The notes under the pieces: model-generated
What the model was told of the DNA's origin: nothing
Databases searched by the model: none
What the model saw: the letters and a program-made list of their open reading frames with translations, nothing else
NCBI RefSeq assembly: GCF_050947335.1
Contig: NW_027473599.1
Location: 148,839 to 212,838, forward strand
Length of the DNA: 64,000 bases
Direction: 5' to 3'
Source: Megachile rotundata
Lineage: Eukaryota; Arthropoda; Insecta; Hymenoptera; Megachilidae
Part shown: positions 58,201-64,000 of the stretch, piece by piece
Position numbering within the stretch: position 1 is the stretch's first letter
Layout: every line of letters begins with the position of its first letter
Program-made: the position numbers and the translations under genes

Positions 58201-61200
58201 CTATCGATCATATAAGCATAATATGGCTAATAATATGAGTTAGATTGATAATAATAACAGTAATAAGTATAGTAACTGTCGTTCTATCGATAATATAAGC
58301 ATAATATGGCTAATAATATGAGTTAGGTTGATAATACTAAGAGTAGTGAGTATAGTAATTGTCGTTCTATCGATCATATAAGCATAATATGGCTAATAAT
58401 ATGATATAGATTGATAATAATAAGAGTAATAAGTATAGTATTTGTCGTTCTATCGATCATGTAAGCATAATATGGCTAATAATACGAGTTAGATTGATAA
58501 TAATAAGAGTAATAAGTATAGTAATTGTCGTTCTATCGATCATTTAAGCATAATATGGCTAATAATATGAGTTAGATTGATAATAATAAGAGTAATGAGT
58601 ATAGTAATTGTAGTTCTATCGATCATATCGGCATAATATGGCTAATAATATGATATAGATTGATAATAATAAGAGTAATAAGTATAGTATTTGTCGTTCT
58701 ATCGATCATGTAAGCATAATATGGCTAATAATACGAGTTAGATTGATAATAATAAGAGTAATAAGTATAGTAATTGTCGTTCTATCGATCATTTAAGCAT
58801 AATATGGCTAATAATATGAGTTAGATTGATAATAGTAAGAGTAGTGAGTATAGTAGTTCTCGTTCCATCGATCATATAAGCATAATATGGCTAATAATAT
58901 GAGTTAGATTGATAATACTAAGAGTAGTGAGTATAGTAATTCTCGTTCTATCGATCATATAAGCATAATATGGCTAATAATATGAGTTAGATTGATAATA
59001 ATAAGAGTAATAACTACAGTAATTGTCGTTCTATCGATCATATAAGCATAATAAGGCTAATAATATGAGTTAGATTGATAATAATAAGAGTAATAAGTAT
59101 AGTAATTGTCGTTCTCTCGATCATATGAGCATAATATGGCTAATAATATGAGTTAGATTGATAGTAATAAGAGTAATAAGTATAGTAATTGTCGTTCTAT
59201 CGATCATATAAGCATAATAAGGCTAATAATATGAGTTAGAGTGATAATACTAAGAGTAGTGAGTATAGTAATTCTCATTCTATCGATCATATAAGCATAA
59301 TATGGCTAATAATATGAGTTAGATTGATAATAATAAGAGTAATGAGTATAGTAATTGTAGTTCTATCGATCATATCGGCATAATATGGTGAATAATATGA
59401 GTTAGATTCATAATAATAAGAGTAATAAGTATAGTAATTGTCGTTCTATCGATCATATAAGCATAATATGGCTAATAATATGAGTTAGATTGATAATACT
59501 AAGAGTAGTGAGTATAGTAATTCTCGTTCTATCGATCATATAAGCATAATATGGCTAATAATATGAGTTAGATTGATAATAATAAGAGTAATAACTACAG
59601 TACTTGTCGTTCTATCGATCATATAAGCATAATAAGGCTAATAATATGAGTTAGATTGATAATAATAAGAGTAATAAGTATAGTAATTGTCGTTCTCTCG
59701 ATCATATAAGCATAATATGGCTAATAATATGAGTTAGAGTGATAATACTAAGAGTAGTGAGTATAGTAATTCTCATTCTATCGATCATTTAAGCATAATA
59801 TGGCTAATAATATGAGTTAGATTGATAATAATAAGAGTAATGAGTATAGTAATTGTAGTTCTATCGATCATATCGGCATAATATGGTGAATAATATGAGT
59901 TAGATTCATAATAATAAGAGTAATAAGTATAGTAATTGTCGTTCTATCGATCATATAAGCATAATATGGCTAATAATATGAGTTAGATTGATAATACTAA
60001 GAGTAGTGAGTATAGTAATTCTCGTTCTATCGACCATATAAGCATAATATGGCTAATAATATGAGTTAGATTGATAGTAATAAGAGTAATAAGTATAGTA
60101 ATTGTCGTTCTATCGATCATATAAGCATAATAAGGCTAATAATATGAGTTAGAGTGATAATACTAAGAGTAGTGAGTATAGTAATTCTCATTCTATCGAT
60201 CATATAAGCATAATATGGCTAATAATATGAGTTAGATTGATAATAATAAGAGTAATGAGTATAGTAATTGTAGTTCTATCGATCATATCGGCATAATATG
60301 GTGAATAATATGAGTTAGATTCATAATAATAAGAGTAATAAGTATAGTAATTGTCGTTCTATCGATCATATAAGCATAATATGGCTAATAATATGAGTTA
60401 GATTGATAATAATAAGAGTAGTAAGTATAGTATTTGTCGTTCTATCGATCATATAAGCATAATATGGCTAATAATATGAGTTAGATTGATAATAATAAGA
60501 GTAGTAAGTATAGTATTTGTCGTTCTATCGATCATATAAGCATAATATGGCTAATAATATGAGTTAGATTGATAATAATAAGAGTAATAAGTATAGTAAT
60601 TGTCGTTCTATCGATCATTTAAGCATAATATGGGTAATAATATGAGTCAGATTGATAATAATAACAGTAATAAGTATAGTAATTGTCGTTCTATCGATCA
60701 TATAAGCATAATATGGCTAATAATATGAGTTAGATTGATAATAATAAGAGTAATAAGTATAGTAATTGTCGTTCTATCGATCATATAAGCATAATATGGC
60801 TAATAATATGAGTTAGATTGATAATACTAAGAGTAGTGAGTATAGTAATTCTCGTTCTATCGATCATATAAGCATAATATGGCTAATAATATGAGTTAGA
60901 TTGATAATAATAAGAGTAATGAGTACAGTAATTGTAGTTCTATCGATCATATCGGCATAATATGGCTAATAATATGATATAGATTGATAATAATAAGAGT
61001 AATAAGTATAGTATTTGTCGTTCTATCGATCATGTAAGCATAATATGGCTAATAATACGAGTTAGATTGATAATAATAAGAGTAATAAGTATAGTAATTG
61101 TCGTTCTATCGATCATTTAAGCATAATATGGCTAATAATATGAGTTAGATTGATAATAATAACAGTAATAAGTATAGTAATTGTCGTTCTATCGATAATA

Positions 61201-61961
61201 TAAGCATAATATGGCTAATAATATGAGTTAGATTGATAATACTATGAGTAGTGAATATAGTAATTCTCGTTCTATCGATCATATAAGCATAATATGGCTA
61301 ATAATATGAGTTAGATTGATGATAATAAGAGTAATGGGTATAGTAATTGTAGTTCTATCGATCATATAAGCAAAATATGGCTAATAATATGAGTTAGATT
61401 GATAATAATAAGAGAAATAACTACAGTAATTGTCGTTCTATCGATCGTATAAGCATAATAAGGCTAATAATATGAGTTAGAGTGATAATACTAAGAGTAG
61501 TGAGTATTGTAATTCTCATTCTATCGATCATATAAGCATAATATGGCTAATAATATGAGTTAGATTGATAATAATAACAGTAATAAGTATAGTAACTGTC
61601 GTTCTATCGATAATATAAGCATAATATGGCTAATAATATGAGTTAGGTTGATAATACTAAGAGTAGTGAGTATAGTAATTGTCGTTCTATCGATCATATA
61701 AGCATAATATGGCTAATAATATGATATAGATTGATAATAATAAGAGTAATAAGTATAGTATTTGTCGTTCTATCGATCATGTAAGCATAATATGGCTAAT
61801 AATACGAGTTAGATTGATAATAATAAGAGTAATAAGTATAGTAATTGTCGTTCTATCGATCATTTAAGCATAATATGGCTAATAATATGAGTTAGATTGA
61901 TAATAATAAGAGTAATGAGTATAGTAATTGTAGTTCTATCGATCATATCGGCATAATATGG
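55228..61961. repeat. 40-monomer (3320-bp) tandem duplication, apparently identical copies
   Basis: Position x matches x+3320 from about 55228 to 58641, slightly over one unit. I compared many lines throughout, including rare forms: 'tacttgtcg' at 56281/59601, 'cgaccat' near 56712/60032, 'actatgag' at 57921/61241, 'agcaaaat' near 58048/61368, 'atcgtataag' near 58124/61444 and 'gttaggttg' near 58323/61643. I saw no difference. This looks like the youngest large event in the window, unless it is an assembly duplication. Confidence 0.88.
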
Positions 61962-61972
61962 TTAATAATATG

Positions 61973-64000
61973 AGTTAGATTCATAATAATAAGAGTAATA
62001 AGTATAGTAATTGTCGTTCTATCGATCATATAAGCATAATATGGCTAATAATATGAGTTAGATTGATAATACTAAGAGTAGTGAGTATAGTAATTCTCGT
62101 TCTATCGATCATATAAGCATAATATGGCTAATAATATGAGTTAGATTGATAATAATAACAGTAATAAGTATAGTAATTGTCGTTCTATCGATAATATAAG
62201 CATAATATGGCTAATAATATGAGTTAGATTGATAATACTAAGAGTAGTGAGTATCGTAATTCTCGTTCTATCGATCATATAAGCATAATATGGCTAATAA
62301 TATGAGTTAGATTGATAATAATAAGAGTAATAACTACAGTAATTGTCGTTCTATCGATCATATAAGCATAATAAGGCTAATAATATGAGTTAGATTGATA
62401 ATAATAAGAGTAATAAGTATAGTAATTGTCGTTCTCTCGATCATATGAGCATAATATGGCTAATAATATGAGTTAGAGTGATAATACTAAGAGTAGTGAG
62501 TATAGTAATTCTCATTCTATCGATCATTTAAGCATAATATGGCTAATAATATGAGTTAGATTGATAATAATAACAGTAATAAGTATAGTAATTGTCGTTC
62601 TATCGATAATATAACCATAATATGGCAAATAATATGAGTTAGATTGATAATACTAAGAGTAGTGAGTATAGTAATTCTCGTTCTATCGATCATATAAGCA
62701 TAATATGGCTAATAACATGAGTTAGATTGATAGTAATAAGAGTAATAAGTATAGTAATTGTCGTTCTATCGATCATATCAGCATAATAAGGCTAATAATA
62801 TGAGTTAGAGTGATAATACTAAGAGTAGTGAGTATAGTAATTCTCATTCTATCGATGATATAAGCATAATATGGCTAATAATATGAGTTAGATTGATAAT
62901 AATAAGAGTAATGAGTATAGTAATTGTAGTTCTATCGATCATATCGGCATAATATGGTGAATAATATAAGTTAGATTCATAATAATAAGAGTAATAAGTA
63001 TAGTAATTGTCGTTCTATCGATCATATAAGCATAATATGGCTAATAATATGAGTTAGATTGATAATACTAAGAGTAGTGAGTATAGTAATTCTCGTTCTA
63101 TCGATCATATAAGCATAATATGGCTAATAATATGAGTTAGATTGATAATAACAACAGTAATAAGTATAGTAATTGTCGTTCTATCGATAATATAAGCATA
63201 ATATGGCTAATAATATGAGTTAGATTGATAATACTAAGAGTAGTGAGTATCGTAATTCTCGTTCTATCGATCATATAAGCATAATATGGCTAATAATATG
63301 AGTTAGATTGATAATAATAAGAGTAATAACTACAGTAATTGTCGTTCTATCGATCATATAAGCATAATAAGGCTAATAATATGAGTTAGATTGATAATAA
63401 TAAGAGTAATAAGTATAGTAATTGTCGTTCTCTCGATCATATGAGCATAATATGGCTAATAATATGAGTTAGAGTGATAATACTAAGAGTAGTGAGTATA
63501 GTAATTCTCGTTCTATCGATCGTATAAGCATAATATGGCTAATAACATGAGTTAGATTGATAGTAATAAGAGTAATAAGTATAGTAATTGTCGTTCTATC
63601 GATCATATCAGCATAATAAGGCTAATAATATGAGTTAGAGTGATAATACTAAGAGTAGTGAGTATAGTAATTCTCATTCTATCGATGATATAAGCATAAT
63701 ATGGCTAATAATATGAGTTAGATTGATAATAATAAGAGTAATGAGTATAGTAATTGTAGTTCTATCGATCATATCGGCATAATATGGTGAATAATATGAG
63801 TTAGATTCATAATAACAAGAGTAATAAGTATAGTAATTGTCGTTCTATCGATCATATAAGCATAATAAGGCTAATAATATGAGTTAGATTGATAATAATA
63901 AGAGTAATAAGTATAGTAATTGTCGTTCTCTCGATCACATAAGCATAATAAGGCTAATAATATGAGTTAGAGTGATAATACTAAGAGTAGTGAGTATAGT
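61973..64000. repeat. Right-edge segment with 12- and 10-monomer offsets
   Basis: 61973-62513 matches 62969-63509 at an offset of 996 (12 monomers), sharing the rare 'gtatcgtaat' at 62251 and 63247. From there the match resumes at 830 (10 monomers), 62680-63037 to 63510-63867, sharing 'aataacatg' at 62711/63541. The second copy therefore lacks two monomers. Private changes include 'ataacaacag' near 63149, 'atcgtataag' near 63520, 'aataacaag' near 63813 and 'gatcacat' near 63934. The array continues past the window end. Confidence 0.75.
62148..62230. repeat. Representative class T7 monomer (12C, 46A)
   Basis: This class is marked by 'aataacag' and 'cgataatat', which keep the 'atcgat' palindrome but lose the overlapping GATC. 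Sub-variants have 'ataaccat' (53C), 'attaacag' (9T-type change) or 'gtcgtcct' (38C-type change near 6656, 16450, 18193, 25165 and 26825). Confidence 0.8.

Larger units (their letters stand above)
1..64000. repeat. 83-bp AT-rich satellite DNA array, about 771 head-to-tail monomers
   Basis: The anchor 'cgatcat' falls at 21, then its equivalents at 104, 187 and 270, and so on at 83-base spacing; the last checked anchor at 63932 is 770 monomers plus one base from the first. All monomers run in one direction and no unrelated sequence interrupts them. The consensus counts as 34 A, 29 T, 14 G and 6 C. Every reading frame meets stops within each monomer or so, and 83 is not a multiple of 3, so the array is non-coding. 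Arrays of this type are known from eukaryotic centromeric, pericentromeric and subtelomeric heterochromatin; which applies here cannot be told. I do not recognise the monomer as a named satellite family. Confidence 0.98.

Noticed and set aside
1..64000. CRISPR array (regular direct repeats with variable parts)
   Set aside because: There is no split into constant repeat and unique spacers. The whole 83-bp unit is repeated, with scattered substitutions.
1..64000. Promoter-like 'catataag' TATA-type motif in each monomer
   Set aside because: It occurs in most copies simply because the repeat is AT-rich, and is changed in many ('catatcggc', 'catttaag'). Nothing downstream supports a transcription unit.
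1..64000. CENP-B box or other known centromere protein site
   Set aside because: I searched the consensus and classes by eye for the G/C-rich CENP-B box core and saw no match. Centromere identity cannot be claimed from sequence alone.
1..64000. Telomeric repeats or simple microsatellite
   Set aside because: The AAT-rich stretch at monomer positions 1-20 is short and fixed in length, and no short telomere-type repeat runs are present at either edge.
1..64000. Transposable element insertion, inverted repeats or tRNA-like elements hidden in the array
   Set aside because: The 83-base phase is unbroken except for one base, which leaves no room for an insertion, and no reverse-oriented monomers were seen.

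Overview
The whole 64-kb window is one uninterrupted, head-to-tail satellite DNA array. The monomer is 83 bp, about 24% G+C. I see no gene, RNA gene, transposable element, CRISPR array or unique-sequence island from the first base to the last. About 771 monomers are present, all in the same orientation. This points to a eukaryotic heterochromatic block (centromeric, pericentromeric, subtelomeric or B-chromosome-like). The species and chromosomal location cannot be read from the sequence, and I do not recognise the monomer as a named satellite.

Monomer numbering used here: position 1 is the g of the gat that begins 'gataataataag', and position 83 is the last t of 'gagttagatt'. A representative consensus copy is 47290-47372. 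Most monomers differ from it by only a few substitutions, and these fall into recurring classes. Class T2 has 8C, 17G, 19G, 32C. Class T3 has 19G, 34A and often 51C/52G. Class T4 has 21C, 24C, 61A, 82G. Class T5 is T2 plus 35A. Class T6 has 29T, 49G, 73C. Class T7 has 12C, 46A. The classes recur in fixed orders over long distances, so rare marker substitutions can be used to trace copied segments.

Layout, from marker distances measured by eye. (1) 1-3114: mosaic left part, with pieces that recur near 40.4-41.7 kb and 57.6-58.6 kb. (2) 3115-9349: a segment copied twice more, at 14732-20886 (R2) and 21624-28742 (R3). R2 carries an internal 21-monomer tandem duplication and R3 a 20-monomer one. 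(3) 7983-14688: a 40-monomer (3320-bp) tandem duplication. (4) 27555-39566: 44-monomer (3652-bp), 19-monomer (1577-bp) and 63-monomer (5229-bp) duplications nested in one another. (5) 39567-46091: a mosaic, including 37906-40281 copied to 43716-46091. (6) 44269-50460: shares its plan with 52155 to about 57.5 kb, with local gains and losses of whole monomers. (7) 55228-61961: a second 40-monomer tandem duplication whose copies looked identical wherever compared. (8) about 61973-64000: a rearranged right edge.

Every marker distance I measured is an exact multiple of 83, except that distances spanning 47632 are one base longer. That single extra base lies in an 84-bp monomer exactly at the junction of a 7-monomer tandem duplication. 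The main points of interest are therefore the near-absolute length constancy despite many substitutions, the one indel at a recombination junction, and the readable nested duplication history. No protein-coding or RNA system is present. Segment boundaries are good to within roughly one monomer unless stated; all comparisons were made by eye, without alignment software.
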